The notes: a model not told the origin generated them from the sequence alone. A stretch of DNA of 51,119 bases from Mucilaginibacter xinganensis (GCA_026225055.1 JAMFSA010000238.1:1-51119), one strand, 5' to 3'. Counted from the first letter of the stretch, positions 40,993 to 49,763 are shown. Program-made: numbers and translations.

Positions 40993-42282
40993 TTATTGCT
41001 TTTCTAATCTCACACTTACCGCGTTTTTATGCGCCTGTAAGCCTTCCAGCTCCGCTAAAATTTCAACGGTGCGGCCAATATTTTTAACGCCTTCCGGCGA
41101 TAGATGCTGGAAAGTGATCTTCTTAACAAACGAATCAACAGAAACACCTGAATATGCCTTTGCAAATGAACTGGTAGGCAGGGTATGATTAGTGCCTGAT
41201 GCATAGTCGCCGGCACTTTCCGGGGTTAAATTACCCAGGAAAACCGAGCCTGCGTTAATGATCTTGCCTGTTATGTTTTGCCAGTTTTCAGTAGCTAATA
41301 TTAAGTGCTCGGGGGCATATTCATTACTGAACTGCATAGCCTCATCCAAAGTATTTGTTATTACGATGTAGGAGTTATCAATAGCTTTCCCCGCTATCTC
41401 CGCTCGCGGCAATACTGGTAATTGTTTTTTTAATTCTGCAAGGGTTTGCTCTGCAATTTGTGCTGATGTAGTAACCAATATAGACTGACTATCAACACCA
41501 TGCTCCGCCTGTGCCAGCAGATCAGCTGCTATAAATACCGGGTTAGCTGTTTCATCGGCAATTACCAATACTTCTGACGGACCCGCAGGCATATCAATAG
41601 CCGTTGTGGTGGTTGATTGTACTATGGTTTTGGCCTTGGTTACATATTGGTTGCCCGGGCCGAATATTTTATCGGTTTTGGTAATGGTTTTGGTACCATA
41701 GGCCATGGCCGCAATTGCCTGCGCACCGCCTGTAAGGTAAACCGTATCAATACCTAACAATAAAGCCACATAAGCAATGAATGGATTTACTTTGCCATCC
41801 TTTTGCGGAGGGGTACAAACTACTATCTCGCTGCAACCGGCTATCCTTGCGGGTATCCCAAGCATTAAAAATGTACTTGGTAAAACCGCTGTACCACCGG
41901 GGATATATAGTCCTACTTTTTCAATAGCCCTGACTTCGCGCCAGCAGGTTACGCCGGGCATTGTTTCCACCTTGTCCTCAACCTTAAGCTGACTTTGGTG
42001 AAACTTGTAAATGTTGTTATAGGCAGTATCTAAAGCTGCTTTTTGCTCGGACGATACGCCTTGTGCAATTTCTGCAAGCTCGCTTTGGGTTAGATAGAGC
42101 TTATCCAATACCACTTTCTCAAACTTAAGGGCATAATCATACAATGCTTTATCGCCAAGCAGCTTAACGTTAGCTAAGATTTCCTCAACCGCATCGCGCA
42201 CATGGTGCGCCGGGTCAACATTACGCTGAACCAGTTTGCTGATGTCTGTTTTGCTTAAGTCGGAGTACTTGTATGTATTCAT
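40993..42282 (-). CDS. hisD: Histidinol dehydrogenase
   Basis: HisD (429 aa) oxidises histidinol to histidine with two NAD. IPGGTAVLPSTFLML and IFGPGNQYVTKAK are family motifs; AGPSEVLVIADETANP and DLLAQAEHGVDSQS hold zinc and catalytic residues; EYAPEHLIL carries the catalytic Glu/His pair. Length is normal. It follows hisG after a hairpin spacer. Confidence 0.98.
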   Translation of the reverse strand: MNTYKYSDLSKTDISKLVQRNVDPAHHVRDAVEEILANVKLLGDKALYDYALKFEKVVLDKLYLTQSELAEIAQGVSSEQKAALDTAYNNIYKFHQSQLKVEDKVETMPGVTCWREVRAIEKVGLYIPGGTAVLPSTFLMLGIPARIAGCSEIVVCTPPQKDGKVNPFIAYVALLLGIDTVYLTGGAQAIAAMAYGTKTITKTDKIFGPGNQYVTKAKTIVQSTTTTAIDMPAGPSEVLVIADETANPVFIAADLLAQAEHGVDSQSILVTTSAQIAEQTLAELKKQLPVLPRAEIAGKAIDNSYIVITNTLDEAMQFSNEYAPEHLILATENWQNITGKIINAGSVFLGNLTPESAGDYASGTNHTLPTSSFAKAYSGVSVDSFVKKITFQHLSPEGVKNIGRTVEILAELEGLQAHKNAVSVRLEKQ

Positions 42283-42289
42283 TTTAGTT

Positions 42290-42362
42290 GGCAGTTTTTA
42301 GTTAGCTGTTTTCAGTTAGTGCCTGCATTAAGCAAACTGCTAACTGAAAACAGCTCACTGCA
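42290..42362. repeat. Inverted repeat spacer between hisG and hisD
   Basis: A perfect 16-bp inverted repeat (AGCTGTTTTCAGTTAG at 42304-42319, complement at 42340-42355) extends outward in seven-base register: TTGGCAG, TTTTTAG, TTAGCTG, TTTTCAG, TTAG. No T tract follows. It may stabilise or separate the hisG and hisD messages. Confidence 0.8.
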
Positions 42363-42364
42363 AT

Positions 42365-43216
42365 CTATAATATTATCTTTTCAATCGGCATTACTACAAT
42401 GCCTTGCGCGCCGGCTTGTTTTAGCTGGCTTATCCTGTCCCAAAAATCACGTTCAGGGATCACGGTGTGTACTGCAACCCAATCTCCTTCGGCCAATGGT
42501 ACTACTGATGGGCTTTTAACACCTGGCAGTAAAGCTATAATTGCAGGCAGGTTATCTTTAGGCACATTCAATACCACATATTTAGTTTCCTTAGCGCGCA
42601 GTACAGATTGGATACGTTGAACCAGTTCCTTGATCAGCTCTGAATCGCCATTTTTATTGTTGCAGATCAGGATCGCTTCGCTCGACATTACATCTGCAAA
42701 AGGAATCAGGCCATTACTTTTTAATGTGCCCCCGGTTGATACCAGATCGCAGATCGCATCGGCTAAACCTAAACCCGGCGAGATCTCAACAGAACCCGAT
42801 ATGGTGCGGATGTCCGACTGTATACCTTGTGCTTTCAAAAACTTACCTAAAATAACAGGGTAGGTAGTGGCAATCGATCTGCCGTTAAGCTGACTTAGTT
42901 CCTGTATGGAATTATTGTTTGGCACTGCTATTTTTAATGAGCATTTACCAAAGCCAAGGCGTTGCAGGTAGTTTACATCAACTTCGGTTTCCTCTATTAC
43001 GTTTTCGCCAACTATACCCAGGTCGGCAATGCCATCCTGAACATATTCGGGGATATCATCATCGCGAAGAAAAAGGATTTCTAACGGGAAATTGGAGACA
43101 GGGGAGATAAGCGAGCTCTTATAATTTTCAAAGTTAAGGCCGCAGTTTTTTAGTAGTTCAACGGATTTTTCGTTGAGGCGACCCGATTTCTGGATCGCTA
43201 TTTTTAGTGTTTTCAA
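42365..43216 (-). CDS. hisG: ATP phosphoribosyltransferase, long form
   Basis: HisG (283 aa) starts histidine synthesis from ATP and PRPP. The long form includes a C-terminal ACT-like regulatory domain (about 210-283: YVVLNVPKDNLPAIIALLPG), where histidine feedback acts, so no HisZ is needed. The catalytic part has IAIQKSGRLNEKSVELLKNC and the PRPP loop ISGSVEISPGLGLAD. First structural gene of the operon, 64 bases after the leader peptide stop. Confidence 0.97.
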   Translation of the reverse strand: MKTLKIAIQKSGRLNEKSVELLKNCGLNFENYKSSLISPVSNFPLEILFLRDDDIPEYVQDGIADLGIVGENVIEETEVDVNYLQRLGFGKCSLKIAVPNNNSIQELSQLNGRSIATTYPVILGKFLKAQGIQSDIRTISGSVEISPGLGLADAICDLVSTGGTLKSNGLIPFADVMSSEAILICNNKNGDSELIKELVQRIQSVLRAKETKYVVLNVPKDNLPAIIALLPGVKSPSVVPLAEGDWVAVHTVIPERDFWDRISQLKQAGAQGIVVMPIEKIIL

Positions 43217-43305
43217 AATTGTTGGTATGAGGGTATTAAACTATAAAATGGAGGTTCGAGTTTCACGAAGAAACAATACATTATCTGGTCGCCATATGGT
43301 GGCGA
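43217..43305 (-). promoter_or_regulatory. Leader RNA region with a stem over the His codons
   Basis: TCGCCA and TGGCGA (43289-43305) pair around a five-base loop that covers the last His codons of the leader. Farther on, GTTTC and GAAAC can pair near 43262-43277. I found no GC-rich terminator with a T run before hisG, so the attenuator mechanism is not fully visible. Confidence 0.5.
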
Positions 43306-43343
43306 TGATGCAGATGAAGATGATGTAAGTTAAAACGTCCCAT
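43281..43343 (-). CDS. hisL: Histidine-rich leader peptide of the his operon
   Basis: A 20-codon frame on the minus strand encodes MGRFNLHHLHLHHRHHMATR: seven His within ten residues. It lies between a strong promoter and hisG, in the same direction, and starts about 28 bases after the predicted transcription start. A run of His codons in this place is the hallmark of attenuation: when charged histidyl-tRNA is scarce the ribosome stalls and changes the folding of the leader RNA. The peptide itself probably has no other function. Confidence 0.88.
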   Translation of the reverse strand: MGRFNLHHLHLHHRHHMATR

Positions 43344-43377
43344 TTTTTGTTATAGTAAAACGATAGACAAGCTGTTG

Positions 43378-43407
43378 CAAATATAGCCTTTAATAAAAAG
43401 AATGCAA
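43378..43407 (-). promoter_or_regulatory. Promoter of the histidine operon
   Basis: TTG (43405-43407), 19 bases, TATATTTG (43378-43385) on the minus strand: a full match to the Bacteroidota promoter. It lies between the stop of the kinase gene and the leader peptide. Confidence 0.85.
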
Positions 43408-43436
43408 GTAAAAAATAAGCGAGATTTGCTAAAAAA

Positions 43437-44960
43437 CTAATTCTTGTTACTATATGCCGCTATCTTACGGTGTAACTCATTGGGGTTAAATGGCTTGCTG
43501 ATATAATCATTCATGCCTACGGTAAAGGCCTTGTCCTGTATATCAAGCATCGCCGATGCGGTAAGTGCTAATATCGGTAACTTCTTGTATTTTTCACCTT
43601 CCAGTTCCCTTATGGCCGTTGTGGTTTGGTAGCCATCCATTTCGGGCATTTGCAGATCCATCAAAACCATATCGTAGTTGTTGGTTTGTACCAGCTTTAA
43701 AGCTATTTCACCATTTTCGGCTATGTCGCATTCTACATCCCATTGTTTCATAAACTCTTTAGCGAGTATAACGTTTATCAGGTTATCCTCTGCAATCAGC
43801 AGCTTAGTGCCTTTTAAGCTTTTTAGCGAGTAAAAATCATCGCTGTTTAATATATTGTTAATGCGTTTACTGCTGTTTTTAAAGGCGAGTGAAAATGTAA
43901 ATACCGACCCTTTACCATATTCGCTTTTTACATAAATATCGCTGCCCTGCAATTGTAATAACCGTTTTGTTATGGTTAAGCCCAGCCCGCTGCCACCAAA
44001 CTTGCGGGTAGTATCAGAGCTGGCCTGGCTAAAACTATCAAATATGTAATCCAATTTATCGGGCATTATGCCTATGCCAGTGTCAGCTACCTCAAAATCA
44101 ATAGTGGAGTGTTCACTATCATGCCCGGCTAATGAAGCGGTAATAGTTACCTTACCACTATTGGTAAACTTAACCGCATTGCTTATTAAATTGGTTAATA
44201 TCTGGCCTAGTCGTACGGGGTCACCTATTAAGGCATTTGGCAGGTCCTGATCTAGCATGAGCTTAATTTTTATATCCTTTTCATTCGCCTTTTGCAATAA
44301 CGAAAGGCGGATATTCGAGATCAGGTCCTTCACACTAAAATCAACACTTTCAAACTCTATTTTGCCGGCTTCTATCTTGTTAAAATCAAGTATATCGTTT
44401 ATCAGTACCAACAGGTTTTCGGCAGAGAACTTAAGGAAGTTAAGAAACTCAACCTGTTCTGGCTTAGGGTCCTGATGAATGAGCAGGTGTGTGAAGCCTA
44501 TAACCGCATTCATTGGCGTACGGATCTCATGGCTCATAACCGACAGGAACTGCGATTTTGCCATAGCGGCTTTTTCGGCTACATCTTTGGCATTGATAAG
44601 TTCCAGTTCAAGCAGTTTAGCCTTTTCAATACGTTGTTTAAGGAAGCTGATGATATGTATCAGGTCATCATCAGAATCGTCAGGCTTTAGTTCAGCCGTG
44701 GGGTCGAGTGATTTTATGGCTTCTTTTATCTGCGAAATCGAACGTTGTTTTATTTCGTTTTGCTCGCGCAGATTAGCGGTTACCTGCTGGTATTCTTGTT
44801 CGCTAATATTAAAAGCATGATCGGCCAGGTTTTTAGCCTTATCAAAATTATTAAAGGAGCTGTTAATGGCATTCAAAAACTGAGCAATGGTTTCATCTTC
44901 CAGATAGCTCTCGGGAAGTAGCTTTTTAACCTGTTTGTTTAAAAGGGGGTGATAATCCAT
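43437..44960 (-). CDS. Hybrid sensor histidine kinase with receiver domain, soluble
   Basis: A 507-aa kinase without membrane segments. Residues 1-130 are helical (partly coiled coil) with no known sensor domain. The DHp H-box is LSVMSHEIRTPMNAVIG with His144; the HATPase domain shows N-box LISNAVKFT, DTGIGI and GGSGLGLTITKRL. The receiver (about 385-507) has phospho-acceptor Asp435 in VLMDLQMPEMDGY, plus LTASA and KPF. It begins eight bases after the FIST gene stop, so the FIST protein is the likely input. Output may go to a separate phosphotransfer protein because no DNA-binding domain is present. Confidence 0.95.
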   Translation of the reverse strand: MDYHPLLNKQVKKLLPESYLEDETIAQFLNAINSSFNNFDKAKNLADHAFNISEQEYQQVTANLREQNEIKQRSISQIKEAIKSLDPTAELKPDDSDDDLIHIISFLKQRIEKAKLLELELINAKDVAEKAAMAKSQFLSVMSHEIRTPMNAVIGFTHLLIHQDPKPEQVEFLNFLKFSAENLLVLINDILDFNKIEAGKIEFESVDFSVKDLISNIRLSLLQKANEKDIKIKLMLDQDLPNALIGDPVRLGQILTNLISNAVKFTNSGKVTITASLAGHDSEHSTIDFEVADTGIGIMPDKLDYIFDSFSQASSDTTRKFGGSGLGLTITKRLLQLQGSDIYVKSEYGKGSVFTFSLAFKNSSKRINNILNSDDFYSLKSLKGTKLLIAEDNLINVILAKEFMKQWDVECDIAENGEIALKLVQTNNYDMVLMDLQMPEMDGYQTTTAIRELEGEKYKKLPILALTASAMLDIQDKAFTVGMNDYISKPFNPNELHRKIAAYSNKN

Positions 44961-44968
44961 TGTGTTGT

Positions 44969-46108
44969 TTAGCTCAATTTTTCCGAAAATGTGGTAATGG
45001 TCATGGTTTGGTTATGCAACTCGCATTGTGAGCCTTTATTAAAAGGAGACAACTCACCATAGGAATAAAAGCCTGTAATAGCAGTTTTATCGCCGAAGAT
45101 TTCTTTTGCTGCCATCAGCTCTTCGTCAGTCCTGTCGGTTAAAACCAGTTTCCGGCCTACACAGCTTACCAGTATGGCCAGTTCCACTTTATGATTTTCT
45201 GTAGCATCTTCGGCAGCGCTTGATGAAGCATTTATGAGTTTTTCAAAATTGGCTTTCATCAATCGTACTTTGCTTCCTACCGGTAAGTCCCCGGCAAAGG
45301 TCATGGTCTTTTCATTCTCATCAATACTTAAAATAGTGCGTACCAGGGTATTGTCGGCTCCGCTAAGCTTTAACGAAAGCGGGAACAGCAATGCTGACCC
45401 TGGCAGTTCTTTTACATAATCGCCCAGATATTGTTTATACAGATCGAGCGCGTTGCTGCCATCGATCTCAAATAATACGTTCTTGTCGGATTTTGTGATG
45501 GTACGCTCGGGGCCAAATTCATCCCAGCCGCCGCATGAGCCGTGGTAAACAGAAAGGCCATCGCCATAAAAACCAATAGCTATTACATTGCCTTGGGATG
45601 GGATGGCGTTAATGCTGGTAAACGTGCTGCTAAATCTATCAGCATCGCCCGCCATGCCGCCGGTTACGGGCACATGATTTGGATTATTGGCGTTGAACCC
45701 GGCTACCAACTCGCTGCCATTAATAAAAGTGCCATCGGAGATGATGAACACGCATTTTAAGCTGGGTTTATTCAATTGCTGCATTAAATAAGCACCGCTC
45801 TCAAAACTGTTACTATGTTTTTTTATGTGGGTGTTTGCACAGGTGATGGTGGCATCTGCTAATTCAATAGCCGTTACTACCACGGTATCGTCATATACAT
45901 TATCGTCAATTATTTCGCCCGAGGTGGATGAGAAAACAATATTTGCTGCCGGGTAGCTGGCTTTAAGGTGATTATATATTTCAGGATCAATAATTAATGC
46001 CGGTGAACCAAATGCAAGTACTAACTGGCATTTTTGAGTATCTAATGCAGGATCTGTAGCATAATCCTTCCATGCTTTATTAATATAATGATGCTGATTG
46101 ATCCTCAT
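44969..46108 (-). CDS. FIST-domain sensor protein (NosP-like arrangement)
   Basis: The 379-aa soluble protein has FIST_N (about 25-220: AANIVFSSTSGEIIDDNVYD, VTGGMAGDADRF) and FIST_C (about 225-365: ALDLYKQYLGDYVKELPGSA, ILVSCVGRKLVLTDRTDEEL, AITGFYSYGELSPF). FIST proteins are predicted sensors of small ligands; some (NosP) bind heme and nitric oxide and control a partner histidine kinase. The kinase gene follows within eight bases, the NosP-type arrangement. Whether this one binds heme is not shown by sequence. No signal peptide. Confidence 0.92.
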   Translation of the reverse strand: MRINQHHYINKAWKDYATDPALDTQKCQLVLAFGSPALIIDPEIYNHLKASYPAANIVFSSTSGEIIDDNVYDDTVVVTAIELADATITCANTHIKKHSNSFESGAYLMQQLNKPSLKCVFIISDGTFINGSELVAGFNANNPNHVPVTGGMAGDADRFSSTFTSINAIPSQGNVIAIGFYGDGLSVYHGSCGGWDEFGPERTITKSDKNVLFEIDGSNALDLYKQYLGDYVKELPGSALLFPLSLKLSGADNTLVRTILSIDENEKTMTFAGDLPVGSKVRLMKANFEKLINASSSAAEDATENHKVELAILVSCVGRKLVLTDRTDEELMAAKEIFGDKTAITGFYSYGELSPFNKGSQCELHNQTMTITTFSEKLS

Positions 46109-46258
46109 ATTTAGTGATAATTAATAGGGGACTATATTATCTTGCTAAATTAAGTAACTATAAGTTATTTTTTGCTAAAATTCTACACTTATTTGTTAAT
46201 ATGGCATATGTAATTTGTTTTATAATTAATAATAACCTGAACGGAACTTATTGAGGCA

Positions 46259-46996
46259 TTAAAGGTTAAGTTTTAATAGCTTTTCCAGGTCTTCGGGTAT
46301 ATCAATGGCGTGGGTTTCCAGTTCGGTTTCTGCAACTTTAATGCGGTAGCCGTTTTCAATCCAGCGGAGCTGTTCCAGGCTTTCAGCTTTTTCTAATGAT
46401 GATACGGGTAATTTGGTTACCTGCTGCAAAACATCAGCTCTGTAACCATAAATACCTATGTGTTTAAAATAGGTGTAATGGTTAAGCCAATCCTTGTATT
46501 CGTGCCCGCGAAGGTAGGGTAGTGGAGTTCGTGAGAAGTAAATAGCCTCCGCTAATTTGTTAATAATAACTTTTGGTGAGTTCGGGTTATTCAGCTCATC
46601 AAACGAAGCGACTTTTTTGATAAGTGTTGCCAGCTGCACATCGGCAGAAGAAAAGCAGGCGGCAACTTTTGTTATTTGTTCGGGGTCGATATATGGTTCA
46701 TCGCCCTGTATGTTAATGATGACATTGTATTGCGGGTGCTGCAGGGCTACTTCGGCACAACGATCGGTACCGCTTTGGTGGTCAGATGCAGTCATTACAG
46801 CTACACCACCAAAGTTTAACACGTGGTCGTATATGCGGTCATCATCGGTGGCAACAATAACCTCGGTTAATGAGGCGCATTTTTTAGCCTGCTCGTAAAC
46901 ACGCTGTATCATGCTTTTGCCGGCAATATCAACCAATGGTTTACCCGGAAAACGGGATGAAGCGTAACGTGCTGGTATGATGCCTAAAATGTTCAT
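46259..46996 (-). CDS. kdsB: 3-deoxy-manno-octulosonate cytidylyltransferase
   Basis: KdsB (245 aa) makes CMP-Kdo for lipopolysaccharide. The ATG at 46996 gives MNILGIIPARYASSRFPGKP, the family start with the nucleotide-binding Arg and Lys. The middle has VIVATDDDRIYDHV and NIQGDEPYIDPEQI (the latter metal-binding), and the end has ESLEQLRWIENGYRI. A longer frame to 47107 is translated palindromic repeat and was rejected. The presence of Kdo synthesis agrees with a Gram-negative outer membrane. Confidence 0.97.
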   Translation of the reverse strand: MNILGIIPARYASSRFPGKPLVDIAGKSMIQRVYEQAKKCASLTEVIVATDDDRIYDHVLNFGGVAVMTASDHQSGTDRCAEVALQHPQYNVIINIQGDEPYIDPEQITKVAACFSSADVQLATLIKKVASFDELNNPNSPKVIINKLAEAIYFSRTPLPYLRGHEYKDWLNHYTYFKHIGIYGYRADVLQQVTKLPVSSLEKAESLEQLRWIENGYRIKVAETELETHAIDIPEDLEKLLKLNL

Positions 46997-47014
46997 TTGC
47001 TTATTTGGTAGAAT

Positions 47015-47105
47015 GTCATTTCGACGAGGTACGAGGAGAAATCTTCTGCGGAAGCAAAGCGTGAATGCAGGATGAAGAAGATCTCCCACTATCGTTCGAG
47101 ATGAC
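47015..47105. repeat. GTCATTTCGA-type palindrome, copy 6
   Basis: Ends GTCATTTCGACGAGG and CGTTCGAGATGAC pair imperfectly, with inner GAAGATC-like matches (GAGAAATCTTC and GAAGATCTC). It is a relative of the GTCATTGCGAGG family, between the deoxynucleoside kinase and kdsB. Confidence 0.7.
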
Positions 47106-47128
47106 AATAGTTTTATTTATTTTTTGGT

Positions 47129-47743
47129 TTAAAATAACCCGTTTATCTCTCGTTCAATCAACTGTACAACGGTAGCCATGTCTTCGGTATTATTGGCGAA
47201 ATCTATTACGTCTTTATCAATTATCAGCAGTTTGCCGAGGTTATAACCGGTTATCCATTTCTGGTATTTCTCGTTTAGTTTTGATAGGTAGTCTATCCTG
47301 ATGCCTATCTCATACTCCCTGCCGCGACGCTGTATATTATTTACCAATGTAGGCACCGATGCCTTTAAGTAAACCAACAGATCGGGTGGTTTAATATAGG
47401 CGGTCATGTTATCAAATATCGAGCGGTAGTTTTCATAGTCGCGGGTGGTCATTAAACCCATATCATGCAGGTTTTCGGCAAAAATGAAGGCATCCTCATA
47501 AATGGTACGGTCCTGAACTATATTACGACCGCTTTTCTGGATATCCATCAGCTGACGATAGCGGCTATTTAAAAAGTAGATCTGCAAATTAAAACTCCAG
47601 CGTTTCATGTCGTTGTAAAAATCCTCCAGATAGGGGTTGTTATCAACGGCTTCAAACAAGGGTTCCCAGCCATAGCTTTTGGCTAATAATTCAGCAAGAG
47701 TGGTTTTGCCTGCGCCTATGTTACCTACAATAGCAATATGCAT
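47129..47743 (-). CDS. Deoxynucleoside kinase (dAK/dGK family)
   Basis: The 204-aa enzyme phosphorylates deoxynucleosides in the salvage pathway. P-loop GNIGAGKTTLAELLA at the start; substrate pocket Glu in EPLFEAVDNNPYLEDFY; the DRS-like motif QDRTIYEDAFIF; LID region NIQRRGREYEIGI with arginines for phosphate. Which base is preferred (dA, dG or dC) cannot be read. It is followed by kdsB after a repeat. Confidence 0.92.
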   Translation of the reverse strand: MHIAIVGNIGAGKTTLAELLAKSYGWEPLFEAVDNNPYLEDFYNDMKRWSFNLQIYFLNSRYRQLMDIQKSGRNIVQDRTIYEDAFIFAENLHDMGLMTTRDYENYRSIFDNMTAYIKPPDLLVYLKASVPTLVNNIQRRGREYEIGIRIDYLSKLNEKYQKWITGYNLGKLLIIDKDVIDFANNTEDMATVVQLIEREINGLF

Positions 47744-47873
47744 ATTTTAGTTCAGAGTTAATAGATGATAGAGCATGAGTTAAATAGTTTATTCTGCATA
47801 AATACTATTAAATAGAAACAAACTTCCCGACTAATATACATTATGAATAATGAACTATCAACAAAGAATACTA

Positions 47874-48869
47874 TTAAAAACTTCTGAAACCGATAATTTC
47901 CCTCACTTCACGAATGGTTCTTGAAGCACTTTCACGGGCCTTCTCAGCACCAAAATGAGCTACTTTTTTAAGATATGCGGCATCATTTGCAATTTCGTTA
48001 ATGCGGTCACGGATAGGGGCCGTGGCGATGATCATATCTTCTGCCAGCTGCTTTTTCAGATCGCCGTAACGTACCTGGCAAGTATTGTACAGGTTATCAA
48101 AATGTTCGTAAGTATCAGGTGTTGATAATACAGCCATCAGGTCGAAAAGGTTTTGAATCTCAACAGGTTTTTCCTGATTTTCAGTAGTGGGGCCGCCATC
48201 TGTAACAGCGCGCATTACCTTTTTGCGGATAGCGTCCGGGGTATCTGACAGGAAAATGGCATTGCCTTCACCTTCTGATTTTCCCATTTTTCCTTTGCCA
48301 TCCAATCCCGGTATTTTTACCAGGCTGCTGCCATAACTGAAAGCGTAGGGCTCGGGGAAATAATCGTGATTATATAACCTGTTAAAGCGGTTACCAAAGG
48401 TGCGCGCCATTTCAAGGTGCTGCTCCTGGTCCTTACCCACAGGTACTTTGGTTGCTTTATGGATGATGATATCGGCCGCCATTAATACCGGGTAGGTAAG
48501 CAGGCCTGCGTTAACGTTATCGGGGTTGGCGCGCACTTTATCTTTAAAGGATGTAGCGCGTTCAAGCTCACCTAAGTAGGCGTTCATGTTCAGGTACAGA
48601 TACAGTTCTGATATTTCAGGCACGTGCGACTGTACATATATAGTAGCCTTCTCCGGGTCGATACCGGCTGCTAAATACTCTACTAATACCTGTTTTACAT
48701 TGTTATGCAGGTTTTCAGGCGTAGGGTGGGTGGTTAATGAGTGCAGGTCGGCAATAAAAAAGTAGCAGTTGTATTCATGCTGCATTTTTATAAAATTCTG
48801 TATCGCTCCGTAATAATTTCCAAGGTGTAAGTTCCCGGTTGAACGTATACCACTAACAACAGTTTCCAT
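47874..48869 (-). CDS. trpS: Tryptophanyl-tRNA synthetase
   Basis: TrpS (331 aa from ATG 48869) charges tRNA-Trp. Class I motifs: GNLHLGNYYGAI (HIGH equivalent) and GKMGKSEGEGNAI (KMSKS equivalent, here KMGKS). The start METVVSGIRSTGNLHLG is standard; a longer frame overlaps the divergent acyltransferase gene and was rejected. The gene is divergent from plsC, sharing a 37-base gap. Confidence 0.97.
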   Translation of the reverse strand: METVVSGIRSTGNLHLGNYYGAIQNFIKMQHEYNCYFFIADLHSLTTHPTPENLHNNVKQVLVEYLAAGIDPEKATIYVQSHVPEISELYLYLNMNAYLGELERATSFKDKVRANPDNVNAGLLTYPVLMAADIIIHKATKVPVGKDQEQHLEMARTFGNRFNRLYNHDYFPEPYAFSYGSSLVKIPGLDGKGKMGKSEGEGNAIFLSDTPDAIRKKVMRAVTDGGPTTENQEKPVEIQNLFDLMAVLSTPDTYEHFDNLYNTCQVRYGDLKKQLAEDMIIATAPIRDRINEIANDAAYLKKVAHFGAEKARESASRTIREVREIIGFRSF

Positions 48870-48892
48870 GGGGCGAAAGTAAGGAATTTTTA

Positions 48893-48900
48893 TATTTTTG
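48893..48900 (+). promoter_or_regulatory. -7 box just before the first acyltransferase gene
   Basis: TATTTTTG ends six bases before the ATG at 48907, which implies a transcript with almost no leader. The -33 element would lie inside the trpS start region and is not clear. Confidence 0.45.
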
Positions 48901-48906
48901 GTGTAG

Positions 48907-49659
48907 ATGAAATTGTTAATCAAAAAAATCCATGTATATCTTTACGTTGCCAGCGTAGCTCTATCTTACTTTTTATTGTGGCCTGCATTCTACTTATTTT
49001 CCCGTAAACCAAGCGGTTATAAAAATATGAACAGGCTAAGACGGGTATGGGGATTCATCAGCTCTGGCCTGGTTGGTTTTTTCTTTCGCTATGAGTATGA
49101 GGAAGCTATAGACTGGAGCAAGACCTATATTATTTGCACAAACCATACCTCTAATCTTGATATCGCGGCTATGTGCCTGATGGTGAAAAACGATTATTGC
49201 TTTATCGGCAAGGATATTTTGAAGGATGGACTGGTTACCGGTTTGTTTTTCAGAACGGTTGATATACCTGTTAATCGCGATAGCAAAATGTCATCATACC
49301 GTGCTTTTAAGATGGCGGCGGAGAAAATTAAAAACGGCACGAGCGTTATCATCTTCCCCGAAGGGAAAATAAGTGATGATTACCCGCCGGTATTGCATGA
49401 GTTTAAAAATGGCCCCTTTAAGCTAGCCATTGATCTGAAAGTACCTATCATTCCGGTATCATCGGCAAATACGTGGAAAATGCTGTGGGATGATGGAACC
49501 AAATATGGCACTAAACCGGGCATCTGCAATTTTTATGTGCATAAGCCCATAGATACCACTCACCTTACCCCTGATGATGCAGATGCCTTACGCGAAGAAG
49601 TTTATGCTATAATTGAAAAAGGCTTTTACGGTAATAAACTTGTTACAGAAGTGTTGTAA
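48907..49659 (+). CDS. 1-acyl-glycerol-3-phosphate acyltransferase (PlsC family), copy 1
   Basis: The 250-aa protein has an N-terminal membrane helix (about 8-29) and the PlsC motifs: NHTSNLD (HX4D catalytic), VDIPVNRDSKMSS, FPEGKISDDYPP and the later VPIIPVS. It should acylate lysophosphatidic acid or a similar acceptor at the membrane. The next gene is a close paralogue (same length and nearly every motif), so the two arose by tandem duplication. They are about 100 bases apart. Confidence 0.93.
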   Translation: MKLLIKKIHVYLYVASVALSYFLLWPAFYLFSRKPSGYKNMNRLRRVWGFISSGLVGFFFRYEYEEAIDWSKTYIICTNHTSNLDIAAMCLMVKNDYCFIGKDILKDGLVTGLFFRTVDIPVNRDSKMSSYRAFKMAAEKIKNGTSVIIFPEGKISDDYPPVLHEFKNGPFKLAIDLKVPIIPVSSANTWKMLWDDGTKYGTKPGICNFYVHKPIDTTHLTPDDADALREEVYAIIEKGFYGNKLVTEVL

Positions 49660-49755
49660 TTAGCTAGCGTTAAGGAAATTGCAGTTTCAACCCAAAACCA
49701 TTTTAATAAAAAGTTTAAAAACCATCATTTTATGCCAAAAAGATGAGGATTTAGT

Positions 49756-49763
49756 TATTTTTG
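49756..49763 (+). promoter_or_regulatory. -7 box abutting the second acyltransferase gene
   Basis: TATTTTTG is followed immediately by ATG at 49764. If used, transcription would begin near the in-frame ATG at 49770 and the message would be leaderless. Confidence 0.45.

Noticed and set aside
46997..47107. N-terminal extension of kdsB
   Set aside because: The extension translates the palindromic repeat, and the family start MNILGIIPARYASSRFPGK begins at 46996. The same reasoning removed extensions of the WD40 gene and hisIE; the trpS extension was dropped for overlapping the divergent gene.
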